From assembly GCA_024752435.1 (NCBI GenBank), contig CP103036.1, forward strand, positions 806,001-870,000: a stretch of 64,000 nt of DNA, given 5' to 3'. This stretch comes from Allantophomopsis cytisporea. Its lineage: Eukaryota > Ascomycota > Leotiomycetes > Phacidiales > Phacidiaceae. Positions 26,548 to 37,644 of this stretch are shown piece by piece. Under the pieces are notes generated by a model that saw nothing but the letters and a program-made list of their open reading frames with translations, searched no databases and had not been told where the DNA came from. The first letter of the stretch is position 1. Each line of letters begins with the position of its first letter. The translations under genes and the position numbers were made by a program.

Positions 26548-28305
26548 ATGGTTCTCGTCACAGAATCTTCTGCGTGGAAGGAGGTGCAGGAGCAGCACAA
26601 CACCATTGGCAAGTCTTTCGTCTTGAAGAAGGAGTTTGAGAGCGATCCAGAGCGATTCAACAAGTTCTCCCACACCTTCAGCAATGCCGCCGACAACTCC
26701 GAGATCCTCTTCGACTTCTCCAAGAACTTTATCAACGAGAAGATCCTCGCTTCCTTGGTCAAGGTGGCTAAGGAGCAGGGCTTGGAGCAACTCAGAGATG
26801 ACATGTTTGCTGGTAAGAAGATCAACTTCACTGAGGGCCGTGCTGTATACCACGCTGCTCTTCGTAATGTTTCCAATGAGAAGATGGAGGTTGACGGCAA
26901 GAGCGTTGTCGAGGATGTCAACGCCGTTCTTGACCACATGAAGGTCTTCAGTGAGCAGATTCGCAGTGGAGAATGGAAGGGATACACTGGTAAGCCATTG
27001 ACCAACATCGTCAACATTGGTATTGGTGGTTCCGATCTGTAAGTTCCATCCCCCCATCATATCACCAAAAACATATAGCTGATACAATTCTATAGCGGTC
27101 CAGTTATGGTCACCGAGGCTCTTAAGCCATACGGAAAGGAGGGTTTGACTCTTCATTTCGTCTCAAACATCGATGGTACACACATCAAGGAGGCCCTCAA
27201 GCACTCCGACCCAGAGACTACCCTCTTCCTCATCGCATCCAAGACTTTCACCACCGCCGAGACTACCACCAACGCCAATACCGCTAAGAAGTGGTTCCTT
27301 GAGAGCGGAGCTGATCAAGCTGCTATTGCTAAGCACTTCGTTGCCCTATCCACCAACGAGGAGAAGGTTGTTGAGTTCGGTATCGACAAGGAGAACATGT
27401 TCGGTTTCAGCGACTGGGTTGGTGGACGTTACAGTGTCTGGTCTGCCATTGGTCTCAGTGTTGCCCTTTACATTGGCTATGACAACTTCCACCAGTTCCT
27501 TGCTGGTGCACACTCTATGGACAAGCATTTCAGAGAAACTCCTCTTGAGAAGAACATTCCAGTCATTGGTGGATTATTGAGTGTCTGGTACTCCGACTTC
27601 TACGGAGCTCAAACTCACTTGGTCTCTCCGTAAGTTCACTATTTGCCGATCTCGTTCATACAGTTGCTAATATATTTCAGATTCGACCAATACCTCCACC
27701 GCTTCCCAGCTTACCTCCAACAACTGTCTATGGAGTCTAACGGAAAGGCCATCAATCGTCAAGGACAAATGGTCAACTACACCACTGGACCAGTCCTTTT
27801 CGGAGAGCCAGCCACCAACGCTCAGCACTCCTTCTACCAATTGCTCCACCAGGGCACCAAGCTTATCCCAACCGACTTTATCCTCGCTGCCGAGTCGCAC
27901 AACCCAACTGACAACAACAGGCACCAAATTATGCTTGCATCCAACTACTTCGCACAGGCTGAGGCTCTTATGGTCGGTAAGACTCCAGATGAGCTCAAGG
28001 CTGAGAGCACTCCAGACGAGCTTGTCCCACACAAGACCTTCCTTGGTAACAGACCTACCACCTCTATTCTCGCACAGAAGATTACCCCAGGTACTCTTGG
28101 TGCTTTGATCGTTTACTACGAGCACCTTACCTTCACTGAGGGTGCTGTTTGGGGTATCAACTCCTTCGACCAATGGGGTGTTGAGCTCGGCAAGAGCCTT
28201 GCTAAGAAGATCGAGGCAGAGCTCGAGACCAAGGGTGAGACCGATAAGCACGACAGCTCTACTCGTGGTCTGATCAACGCTTTCAAGAAGAAGGCTGGAC
28301 TTTAA
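26548..28305 (+). CDS. pgi1: Glucose-6-phosphate isomerase
   Basis: Interconverts glucose 6-phosphate and fructose 6-phosphate in glycolysis and gluconeogenesis. The exons are 26548..27038, 27096..27629 and 27681..28305, giving about 549 aa, the normal eukaryotic length. Family signatures visible are NIGIGGSDLGP across the first intron, SKTFTTAETTTNA (phosphate-binding serine/threonines), DWVGGRYSVWSAIG, and the C-terminal block GAVWGINSFDQWGVELGK. The catalytic Glu and His lie in preserved blocks (AHSMDKHFRETPL; AESHNPTDNNRHQ). Codon use is strongly biased towards C-ending codons, as expected of an abundant enzyme. The leader probably contains two introns. It is convergent with the DUF3176 gene, with only 186 bp between stop codons. 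Confidence 0.97.
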
Positions 28306-28491
28306 ATGTCATTTCACGTCCAGATGAATGAGTCTTTGAAACTTTAGCCTTCAGCACAGATGTGATACCTGTGTGGAGTTGTAATTAGTGGGTATAGATC
28401 AAGAAATATGAGAAATGAATCATGCTACATCACAAGATTTCATTAAATCATTTGCATTTCGTACAAGTGTCTCGATAAAAAGATACATGCA

Positions 28492-30718
28492 TCAAGCCAA
28501 TTTAATTCCCTCCAGTCCATCAGTCAGTCCCACGTACATTCCCATACTCGTCTCTTCCATGTGCCGAATACGCAACAACCCGCCATCCCCAGCATTATCC
28601 CCCGCCTTCTTCAACGTCCTATCCTCCAGTCCATGGAATAACAAAGGAAGACTATTCAATTTCCAGGGCCTAACACCCATCTGCCGACTCTTCCACATCG
28701 CAACGCCCAACAACGCGCTCCCCAGTAGACTCAGACCAATGGGAAATATGTACAGCCACCAGTCCACCAGGATGAATGTTTCAAATGTCCATGTCGTGCC
28801 CATTGTGAACTGCGAATTCACCGCCCCATTGTTCCGTACCGCATTCGTCATGCTGCGCGCCAGGTAGTCCATCGTTGCACTGATGTTTGTAGAGCTGTGC
28901 AGCGCACGCATGAAGTCCGACGACGCGAGCACTTGCCCACGAGTCGTCTCTGCAGTGTCACCTTCGATCAGCACATACTGCTGTTGCGGCGTACCGGATT
29001 CATCATTGCCCGCCGTCACCGGGACGGTGTTGGGCGCCAGTGACAAGAAGAACGCCTGTAGTGTGTTGATGCTTGTCTGCGTGATGTTGAAGGTCGAATC
29101 TGGCGGTAGATGTGCTGCCTCTGCCTGCTCCGTCGACGGGAGCAATGCTAGGTCGGTGCGGTTGTACCACATGCTGTGCCACAGCGGGTTCCAGGAGCTA
29201 TTGCCTAGGTCTGGGTCGCTGCCGTCGACGACGGATACACTCGACGGCTGCGATGAGGCGGGTCGCAACTGCCAGGAATCGGCTACTTTGGTGGAGGATG
29301 ACGAGAGGATTGTTTCGTTCAGTACGCCGCCTGTGATGCTGCTGTTGTAGATGTTTATGCATAGTGAGAGAGCGCATTCCATGGCTTCGATGTGGGTTTC
29401 CTCCCATGCTGTTACATTTTGTGTGTAGCTGTTGTTTGCTCGTAGGTAAGTCATTGACATTACCATTAGCTCGTTGGCTGTGTTGGCGATTGTCTCGTTC
29501 GGCAGCGCTGTTACTCGTGCTACTAGCACTTCGCCACCGATTTTGTCCCATGGGAAGTGGCCTCTGAGATTGTTCATGGATACTAGTTTTTGCGGTAGGA
29601 GGTCGTACTGTACTAGGTCTTCCTCGTAGGTGTCTGAGCCGATGAGGGTTGACCAGCCGTCCGGCAGTTGATTGTACAGCAGACTTTGATTTAGGTTCAT
29701 GGAAACGTCGGTGCATTTGTTGCAGACACCTATAGTAGCATAGGTTGGGAAAGTACAGTTGCCTGAGTGACAAGAGAATGCAGCATTCTGCTGAAGGGAA
29801 GAATTGCTGTTGGAAAGAAGTCCACTATATATCGCGGCGATCATGGAAAAATCTAAGGCTTGACTGGTAGGTGATGGGGCAACATTTCCGTACGAGTTTA
29901 CGTTGCCTAGTATCTCTCAATCTCGTGTATGCTTGAAAGGCCCAGGAGACTTACGGGAACTATGGGTGCCAAGAGTTTCTGAGCCAATATCCAATCTCTG
30001 TGATGAGGCCATTGTCGATGAGAGATGTAGAGGCACTGCTTGTCCCTCATATGATATTACTTGTTGATATACTGGGCCAACAAACAAGGCCGCAATAGTA
30101 ATGAAAACGCCAAGTGATATGAAGTTCCTAATCTCGTCAGAGAAATTGTACTACTTATGACAACATCAAAACCTACTTCGGTCTTAACCTCCAAAAGCAT
30201 AACACACTTCCAACAACTCCCTGACTTGCCGCTTCGATTGTCTCGAAATCAAAGAGTGCTCGGCGTTTCATGAACCAAATCCATTTCCCTTGACTGATAC
30301 TGGCCGATACAGCATAGAGCAATGATGTCTTGGCAATGGTACCGAGGAAAGAGATGAGAGTGTTAAGGGAAAGCCAGAAAGTCCACACAGAGAGCGGTCT
30401 ATTCTGATAGACGGTTAGGAGGGTAGCCATGGTCGTAATGGTAAGGATATTGATAGTCATGGAGGCAACCTCCAAGAGCCACCAATCATCCTTGTAGTCT
30501 TGAAAACACGTTCTGGGGGGATCAACCTCTTCTCTGAGAGTAGTAGAACTGAACCGGGAACTCGTAGCGCTGGTTGCAGTGAGGTTCGTTTTCGAGTAAT
30601 CTAACATAGGTCCATTTTCTCGTTCCATTTGGATATCCTCGAAGGGAGGCGGATTTTTTAGGCGCAGAAGAGGTATGTCAGGGTCTTCGACCATTCTATC
30701 ATATTTGGGCTTCGCCAT
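28492..30718 (-). CDS. DUF3176 multi-pass membrane protein
   Basis: About 709 aa from exons 30718..30177, 30127..29955 and 29906..28492; both introns are short (49 and 48 nt). The N-terminal 90 residues are polar and presumably cytosolic. DWWLLEVASM starts the DUF3176 core, with membrane segments at about 95-130 (ILTITTMATLLTVYQ, LISFLGTIAKTSLLYAV) and about 180-200 (FISLGVFITIAALFVGPVY). A large Ser/Thr/Asn-rich region with several NxS/T sites and paired cysteines (CNKCTDVS) follows, probably extracellular. A last membrane span (WWLYIFPIGLSLLGSALLG) and a short cytosolic tail end the protein. The family is common in filamentous fungi; its function is unknown. Confidence 0.88.
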
Positions 30719-31235
30719 GATAATGGTATTTTATTGTTCTTACAAATTCACGGATAGTAATAAGGAATCGAGGACATATAACCATCTGAGGAGTGTAGTC
30801 AGGATGTACTCAATTGGCTTATCTAGATTCCTGGAGGTGCGCTTGTACGTAGCAATAATGATACTTTACGGCTTCCCCGCAGTCCTCCGAGTGGTGAGAT
30901 AGTGGCTCATTCAGCTGCGCTTTATGCTTGCCTAAAGCCTCGTACCGAAGTCTAAATAGTGCGCTCTTATCACCTAGTTCGGAAAAGAAAAACTTCTCTA
31001 ATATAGGATGTTAGTATTCGAGGATCTAGACAGAAATAACAACAATAATTTAAGATATAAGTTTTAAGAACATAGGTGGATTGTGAAGGAGGGGCTTCTA
31101 TTGTACACTTCCCGGTGAAAAGAGACTGTGATACCAATGATAAAATGCGGGGCGAATAATATGTCTCCACGCACATTCATCAACCCACCCGGCATCATGC
31201 TTCAAGACTGGTTATGAACAATACATATAATATTT
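30719..31235. other. Intergenic between rhodanese gene end and DUF3176 start
   Basis: 517 bp, A/T-rich in its middle. It should carry the DUF3176 promoter. No distinct motif recognised. Confidence 0.4.
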
Positions 31236-32489
31236 TTAATCAGTAGTTTGAACTTCAATATTTATATCAGGTCGATTTCCTTTCTTTCGACCTTTCTTCC
31301 ATCCTTGACATTTAGGTGCCTTAATGCGTTCTCCCCAGAGCTCTGTTTCTCGTGCTTGTTCGCAGTCACATATTGGGCGAGGCGGCTTCTTACCCTCAGT
31401 GACCGTCTCTGTTATCTCGCTCAAGGCCCGACAACTCTGGCAGCATCTTGGATCTCCAGAGTCGCAGTCTGGACAAAGAACTAGGACGAGATGGCAGCCA
31501 TTAGAATGGCATTTACTCAAAGTATCCGAGGGCTTGGAGCACACATGGCAGTTTGAAATGGGTTCTGTCGCAGTGCTGAGCCCTATGGAACCTCTTGCAT
31601 CGAACACATAGTTGCGGCCTTTAAAGAGAGAATCTTCGGCGGTCTTGCGACCATGCTTGATCTCTTCATCCATCCACATCAAGTAAGCAGCGATCCCTCC
31701 ATGAAGAGTGTAGACTTTTTCTCCTTTCTGTAAGTCCATATTTTCCTCCATCCAACGTACTCCCTTTTCACACCTGATACCTCCAGTGCAATATGTTAGG
31801 ATTTGCTTATGGTCCCTACGCTGCAATTCCTGCCCATGCTGCTTAACATACTGCGGCCATTGCGAGAATCGCCTTACAGGTGGCCGTATAGCTGGCTCTC
31901 CGGTTTGTGGGCATATGAAGTATCCAATCTTGGATTCGTAATGGTTTCTTACGTCCAGTAATAAGCTCTTTTCTTCGTGACACTTGATATGAAATTTCTC
32001 CGGCGAGAGAGATTCAATTCTATTCCAAGAGGCAGGCAAGTATCCTTCGATGCCCATAGGAGTAGCTTCAGCAGTGATCCGTATGTTCGCTGTCCCCATT
32101 CCGAAGACGCAAGCACATCCTTCGGTGGGCTTAAAGAACACCTGCCGATCCTCCTCGGTATCCAAGTGCAATCCCTGGAAACTCCAATGCATGCGACATT
32201 GGTCGATATACTCGTTACATTGTGCTTTTGTGCCTGCCACAGTAACGTTGAAGCCTTCTCTTGCAATGCGTACTTTTCCTCCGAGTTTCAATCTCTCAGT
32301 CTGTTCTGCATGGAACGCTGCAAGCTCATTGACATTGTCAGCTTTGTGCTGGAACCCTTCTGGCAGCATGGGACGGTTACTCCAATATCTGTAGAAGAGG
32401 AGAACTACACCGCCCTCTGTTCTGGCAGGACAAGTGCATGAATATGACACTGGATCAGATTGACCTCTTTGCAACCACGGTTCCTTCAT
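31236..32489 (-). CDS. Rhodanese-domain protein, TrhO/TSTD2 type
   Basis: A single-exon protein of 417 aa. Order of parts: an N-terminal acylphosphatase-like/UPF0176 domain (GGKVRIAREGFNVTVAG, FQGLHLDTEEDRQVF), then a rhodanese domain with LLLDVRNHYES and the active loop YCTGGIRCEKG (catalytic Cys), then a cysteine-rich tail (CHVCSKP, CHSNGC, CPDCDSGDPRCCQSC) likely to bind zinc. Bacterial TrhO hydroxylates uridine 34 of tRNA, and TSTD2 is the animal homologue; a tRNA-modification role here is inference. The first 25 residues before LLFYRYW are not conserved-looking, so the true start might differ or a small upstream intron may exist. Confidence 0.85.
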   Translation of the reverse strand: MKEPWLQRGQSDPVSYSCTCPARTEGGVVLLFYRYWSNRPMLPEGFQHKADNVNELAAFHAEQTERLKLGGKVRIAREGFNVTVAGTKAQCNEYIDQCRMHWSFQGLHLDTEEDRQVFFKPTEGCACVFGMGTANIRITAEATPMGIEGYLPASWNRIESLSPEKFHIKCHEEKSLLLDVRNHYESKIGYFICPQTGEPAIRPPVRRFSQWPQYVKQHGQELQRRDHKQILTYCTGGIRCEKGVRWMEENMDLQKGEKVYTLHGGIAAYLMWMDEEIKHGRKTAEDSLFKGRNYVFDARGSIGLSTATEPISNCHVCSKPSDTLSKCHSNGCHLVLVLCPDCDSGDPRCCQSCRALSEITETVTEGKKPPRPICDCEQARETELWGERIKAPKCQGWKKGRKKGNRPDINIEVQTTD

Positions 32490-33414
32490 GCTATTGATTG
32501 TGTTGGGAAGTGATGCACCAGATATATCACGACACGTGATTCGATATCGTTGACAATGCCGGGGGAAGAAACACGAGGCAGAACAAGGCAGAATTGTTTC
32601 TTGGGGCTAGAAAGCCACACAAAGCTCAGCTGCTGCAATAAAAGTGCCGTTTCGGCCCCCAGTGCACACTCTGGTGAATCCACCTTGTTTCCTTATTTCC
32701 TTATTTCCTTATTTCCTTCTCTTGCATGATATTCACAACATCAAGCCCAAAGCATCCAGATCGATATCGCATATGGAAATTACTCAACGTTACAATCGGG
32801 GGATTTGTGAATTAGTCGCCCAATGCTCCAGCCGCCCAGTCTAATCATCTCCACTCTTCTAGTTTGTGCCGCCGCCGTGCACTTACAGCAGATTCGCGTG
32901 GAGTATACGAACACTCAATGCACGGAGTGGCTGCTGAGCTTAATCATCCCTTTTCTCCTCTTTGACGTAAAGGGTGCGAGCTCATGGATCACGGCACCAC
33001 GGCTGCCCAACTCTTGTCGATGGGCCTATTACAGTTGCGGTTTTATTATTTGAGGCTACCTTACCTAATTCATCTCGGCGTACTGGTGTGTAGGTATGTA
33101 CCTGATGTAGGTCACCTACCAACTGCACAGCCTCGGGAAAACTTCACCAACACCTGCCCAGCCTCACGCGGCTTCACCATAGCTGCCACTACCTTACTCT
33201 TCGATATGACATAGGGTGCTTGCACTCTTTATAACTACGCCATATTCTAATATAATATCAAACTTCTTAATCTCTTCTTCTCTGCTGTTGTCAAAAGTCT
33301 CTACTGTCATTTGGTTACAGCTTATCATCAGCATCTTTCTTCGAGATTGCCATACCTTCATCTCCCGACCTCACCTTATTCTATCATCTCGTTTTCTAAT
33401 CATCCGAGTTAATC
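32490..33414. promoter_or_regulatory. Divergent promoter region (rhodanese / coiled-coil gene)
   Basis: 925 bp. Contains four tandem CCTTATTT-like units at about 32686-32718 and a pyrimidine-rich leader from about 33260 to the coiled-coil gene start. Nothing else recognised. Confidence 0.45.
32686..32718. repeat. CCTTATTT tandem repeat
   Basis: About four head-to-tail copies in the divergent spacer. Confidence 0.85.
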
Positions 33415-34503
33415 ATGTCGGTCCAAAGCCGCATCATCTCTTCTGCGAATGAAAACAGTGAGCTCTTGTCTACCCTTTCACAAACAGACTATGCTCCTTC
33501 GGCCATTCAACAAAACAATAACTATATGAATTCTTTAAAAGAGGAGATCAGAGACCTGGAGAAAGCCATCAAGCGCCTACAAGTACGCACAGCCTTTGAG
33601 AAGGCAGATCATGAGAAATATCGCGACTCGACCATGCGCCGTCTAGCCTACAAGATAGGTGGACAAAAAGAGAAATTCGAGAGCAGAGCGGAAAAGGAAG
33701 AGAAAGAATACTTTGAAGCACTCCAAAACGAACTAAAATCTAAGCGCAACCTTGAGCTCCTGAAGCACAACCTCCAAGAAGCGGAGCAGTTAAACAATGA
33801 GCTCCAATCCATAGTCAATGAGCATCATGATGCTCAAACCCGTTTGGACTCACTCTATGACTCAATCTTCGAGGGCCCAACCCCGGAGTTCCCGGATGAA
33901 GATGCCAAGGAAGCTCCAAGGCTGCAAGCGCAGCAGAGATTCAACGCGCTACAGCTCCACCTCTCGGCGGAGGCGCAGGCCCTCGCCATCCTTAACGACG
34001 CCAACAAGTTCCTGTCCCGAGCTGTCGGCGATATGAACGAGGCCCTCAATGCTTCTGAGATGGACGTTTGGGGTGTAGGTGGTAGTTTCGCAGACATGGC
34101 AGAACGATCTGCGCTGTCACGCGCACAGTCGCACGCGTCGCAGGTCGAGATGCTGTATGAGCAGGCCCGCCGCATCCAACCTGTTATCGCGCCACTGCCG
34201 CATATGGAGGTCGCGATGGGGAATATGATGAGCGATGTGTTGTTTGATAACATCTTCTCCGACTTAAGCTTCCATCGTAAAATCGAAGCGTCATTCCGTC
34301 AGATGGTTGAAGGGAAGAAGATTCTTGATGGCCAGATTGCTGCGGCTAGGGATCGTGTTGCAAATGCCCAGAGTGAGGTTGATGGTATCAAAAGGACTTT
34401 AGAGTCCTTGAGGACTGAATTGCAGGCCGTCAGGGCAGCGGCATTTGAGAAGATTGCTGGTGGACCACCGCCGTCTTATCAACCTCCTCCTTACCAGGCA
34501 TGA
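33415..34503 (+). CDS. Coiled-coil protein with C-terminal PY motifs, function unknown
   Basis: Intronless, 362 aa. No named family recognised. Long helical heptad-like segments occupy about residues 35-150 (LKEEIRDLEKAIKRLQ) and about 285-345 (IAAARDRVANAQSEVDGIK), typical coiled coils. The middle is Ala/Leu-rich helical sequence. The tail PPPSYQPPPYQA contains overlapping PPxY motifs, which are ligands of WW domains such as those of Rsp5/Nedd4-type ubiquitin ligases. The start is the first Met after a pyrimidine-rich leader. It is convergent with the TMEM97-type gene, 245 bp between ends. A scaffold or trafficking adaptor role would be a guess. Confidence 0.85.
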   Translation: MSVQSRIISSANENSELLSTLSQTDYAPSAIQQNNNYMNSLKEEIRDLEKAIKRLQVRTAFEKADHEKYRDSTMRRLAYKIGGQKEKFESRAEKEEKEYFEALQNELKSKRNLELLKHNLQEAEQLNNELQSIVNEHHDAQTRLDSLYDSIFEGPTPEFPDEDAKEAPRLQAQQRFNALQLHLSAEAQALAILNDANKFLSRAVGDMNEALNASEMDVWGVGGSFADMAERSALSRAQSHASQVEMLYEQARRIQPVIAPLPHMEVAMGNMMSDVLFDNIFSDLSFHRKIEASFRQMVEGKKILDGQIAAARDRVANAQSEVDGIKRTLESLRTELQAVRAAAFEKIAGGPPPSYQPPPYQA

Positions 34504-34748
34504 TCAATGACTTAGGGATCTGGGGAGAGTGATGGATTTGATGTCTTTTAATAATAGCTTACGTATACCCATGATGAATTATATCCTTTCTACGTTCAAG
34601 GATGATTATTGTAGGATGAAATGACTTTATGGGGATTAGTTCAGGGCGGTTGCAATGACGCTAAGTAGGTTGTTGAGATTCTGACTTTCTCTCTAGATTT
34701 TGATGTATCAGATTAGATTAGATTGTTAATACAGTATTATCAAAGTCT

Positions 34749-35499
34749 TCACAAACGCTTCTTGTACACAGATGCAGGATCAGCAGCTAGAAAACTCGCG
34801 ATGCTCTCCTCACTCCTCTCAGATCTACCCTCAATTCTCGCGCTCAAGCGTCCAAACATATCCATTCCCATAAATACAGCTACAAATTGTCAACTCTCAT
34901 TCTCCACTCTTGAGAGCTCTTCGGGACAAGCACTTACCTAAAGCCAAATATGGCACATACAAAGCACCTAATTGCATCTTGACGTCCACACTCACCGTTT
35001 CCCAACTCATGTAATCCGCGATACACGTGGCGGTAGTGACAGCCGTCTGCGTAGCATAAATGAGTAGCACGAGAGGTACTTTAGGATCATCTGTTCTCAT
35101 AAGTATATGTTTAACCCACAAGATGCCGCAGGTATCTGGTATGTCCAGAAGAGAGCTGGTCAGATGGGAAGACTTACTTCTCCTCAAGGCACCAATAGCC
35201 CATACGCTGATAGGGAGGTGGACAAGCGCCTCCATCCAGATGAAAAGCCCGAACCATGCAGGAGGCGAGACGAAGAATTGGTCTTGGTAGGTAGTGATGT
35301 ACCACTCTCGAATTGTGGTGAGAAGTTGGGGCTTAATGGAGGCTGGGTACAGGGGGTTCAAATCCACAACTTGGGGGCGTCAGCTGATGTTATGGTGTTG
35401 AGTGACGTGCATAGACTTACGAAACATCACAGGGATGTGAATTATGAAGAAGGTCAGGTATATCAGATCCCGTTTACGGGAGAATATTGATGTTGCCAT
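34749..35499 (-). CDS. EXPERA-domain membrane protein, TMEM97/sigma-2 receptor type
   Basis: The exons are 35499..35421, 35369..35178, 35090..34938 and 34879..34749, giving about 184 aa. Splicing gives a four-span EXPERA protein: span 1 LIYLTFFIIHIPVMF; then LREWYITTYQ-type text (IREWYITTYQDQFFVSPP AWF); span 2 WMEALVHLPISVWAIG; NDPKVPLVLLIYATQTAVT; and span 4 ending AVFMGMDMFG. The last exon ends KKRL, a KKxx ER-retrieval signal. Relatives include animal TMEM97 (sigma-2 receptor, a partner of NPC1 in sterol handling) and plant/fungal EXPERA proteins. Intron 2 (87 nt) is a multiple of three and stop-free; the others are not. Length and topology match the family. Sterol binding is inference. 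Confidence 0.88.
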
Positions 35500-36019
35500 G
35501 GTGCTGCGATTGAGTTGTTTACCCGTAGTGTTGTTGCTTTGTACAAGACGTGTAGTTCATAGGACGAGGATGAGGATGTCGAGATATGTCTGTTCGCTTA
35601 ATGGGGTTGTCATCACTCGTCAAGGAACATATTCTAAAGCTTGGTACATTGTCAATCGGCTCTAAAGCGTGTTGATTTTTGTATGCGGAAGCATTCTGAT
35701 GTGAAAGAGAAGTTGTATTGTTAATGTGCAGTCTGGTAAAAATAAAAAATAAAATCTTTTTAAACTTCAGTATATTTCATATTGTCCTCTACATCCCCCG
35801 ATCCGATCTTTGGGAGATCTTGCGACGAACACACAAGTTCTCACATTCAGAACATCTCCATTAAGATACAGTCCATTTTCTATCCGATTTCCGCTTTGTT
35901 AAATTCTTTCTTAAAATTTCAATGTTGATCCCCTCACATCTGCGCCTCATTCCCTCGCGTATAAAACTACGTCATTGAAGCCTTTCCAAAGCTAAACAAA
36001 ACAAAACAAACCCCACCAT
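35500..36019. promoter_or_regulatory. Divergent promoter region (TMEM97-type gene / ppm1)
   Basis: 520 bp, A/T-rich near 35735-35780. An AAACAAAACAAAACAAA run directly precedes the ppm1 start. No certain motif. Confidence 0.4.
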
Positions 36020-37425
36020 ATGACACCACCTAACAACGAAATCAAGCCACCGCACAGCATGGCCGCACCACAAATCCCTAATCTACTATCTGGTCTAGGT
36101 CGTGGTCGCGGCAGAGGAGGCCATCGCGGCGGAAGAGGAGGAGGCCTACGCAGTGACAGGTCTCAAGCACCATCGCCGCCATCGCACGCCGGCATGCAGG
36201 CACCCAGCCGTGCAGACCTGCTCGTACAAGGTACTGACACAGACGCAAGTGTGTCACGCATGAGTGCTGTCTACATAGGCTACCTGACAGATCCCTTCGC
36301 AGAGGCCATGATGCCGCGGGAGACGACGCTGGCCAATGTGCGACGATTCCCAATCATCAATCGCGGTAAGCGCCTTCACGTCTACGGGGAAACCAGAAGC
36401 TCCTGTAGAGAACTTTGCAGAGGGATTCTTAAAGAATACGGTAGAGAACATAGCTAATTGGGCTTGTCACAGGAACCTATGTCCGAACTACAGCAATCGA
36501 CCGCCTTGTCGCCGCCTTCCTCGCCACCAACCCTACCACTCAAAAGCAAATCATATCTCTAGGCGCTGGCCATGACACACGCTATTTCCGGGTGCAAGAA
36601 GGGCAGCGAAAAGCACGAGCAGAGCTGGACTCGCGGGAGGCGAGACGCAAAGCAGATGTCGAGGCGCGAGGCGAGGTATATACAGCACAGGCCACGAGCG
36701 TACCACCGGTCATCTACCACGAGCTCGATTTCCCCGAGGTGGCAAAGGCCAAGATGGCGAGAATTGCTGCGTCGCCGAAGCTGAGCGGACCCGGAAGCCC
36801 ATTCTGGCGGTATGCGCATACGGGTGATGGACGAGTGAATACGAGCACCTATAACCTGCATCCGGTTGATTTGAGGGCTATGCCTGAGACGCTGCCGAAT
36901 TTGAACACGTGCCCGACTCTGCTTATCTCTGAATGCTGTTTGTGCTATATGACACCTGCGGAGGCAGAAAGCGTAGTGGAATGGTTTGAGAGGAGGATTA
37001 AAACGCTGGGAATTGTGGTTTATGAGCCGCAGAGGCCGGATTCACAATTTGGACAGACTATGACAAGTAATCTTGCAGCAAGAGGGATCACGATGCCGAC
37101 TGTACACAAGTACAAGAGTTTGGGGATGCAGATGGAGAGACTGGAGACCGCAGGATTCAAGATTCAAGATGGTGCTGATGTGGATTGGTTATGGGATAAT
37201 TGGATCACTCAGGATGAAAAGGCTAGAGTGAGCAGGTTGGAGATGCTGGACGAAGTTGAAGAATGGAAGTTGCTGGGACAGCATTATCTCGTATTCTGGG
37301 GTTGGCGGGAGGCAGAGACGCCCGAGGGACGTGGAACCTTTAAAAAGTGGCAGGCGGCTTGTAAGGGCCAGAATACTTCATTAAAAGGGGAGAGAGATGA
37401 TCAGAGTGGAAGCGAGACTGAATGA
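36020..37425 (+). CDS. ppm1: Leucine carboxyl methyltransferase (PP2A methyltransferase Ppm1/LCMT1)
   Basis: Transfers a methyl group from S-adenosylmethionine to the C-terminal leucine of the PP2A catalytic subunit, steering assembly of the holoenzyme. The exons are 36020..36365 and 36473..37425, giving about 432 aa. Family blocks: SAVYIGYLTDPFAEAM, RRFPIINRGTYVRTTAID (across the intron), the SAM-binding loop SLGAGHDTRYFR, then LLISECCLCYM and WNWI-like tail text with HYLVFWGW. The N-terminus carries an unusual Gly/Arg-rich stretch (GRGRGRGGHRGGRGGG, about residues 27-42), absent from yeast and animal versions I know. A second in-frame Met at residue 14 could also serve. It is convergent with bli-3. 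Confidence 0.92.
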
Positions 37426-37644
37426 GGTGAGTGAGGCAGGGGCAAAAGTACAAATGGTACATAGTATATATGCTCATGATATGGCATGGCGTCATAGAAA
37501 GGAAGACATCACATTCATTGTCACTATGGAGCTTCATTGAGTGTACTTATTTCATTACTGCGTTAAACCCATTTTCCCTACCGTGCCGATGCTATAGCTT
37601 ACTGCAAGTCGTCAGGTCGTGTCGTCGATATGGTACGGAAACCT

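Noticed and set aside
26458..27156. Long minus-strand ORF (232 codons) and a second one at 27667-28251 opposite pgi1
   Set aside because: They are antisense mirrors of the strongly codon-biased pgi1 exons; the Leu/Val-rich translations have no domain, and the sense strand is an unmistakable enzyme.
28883..29350. 155-codon plus-strand ORF opposite the DUF3176 gene
   Set aside because: Antisense shadow of exon 3, which has clear family and topology support.
35341..35375. tRNA T-loop-like GGTTCAAATCC
   Set aside because: It is inside exon 2 of the TMEM97-type gene and no matching acceptor, D or anticodon stems can be found around it. The GGTTCGAAT at 4578 is an intron donor for the same reason.
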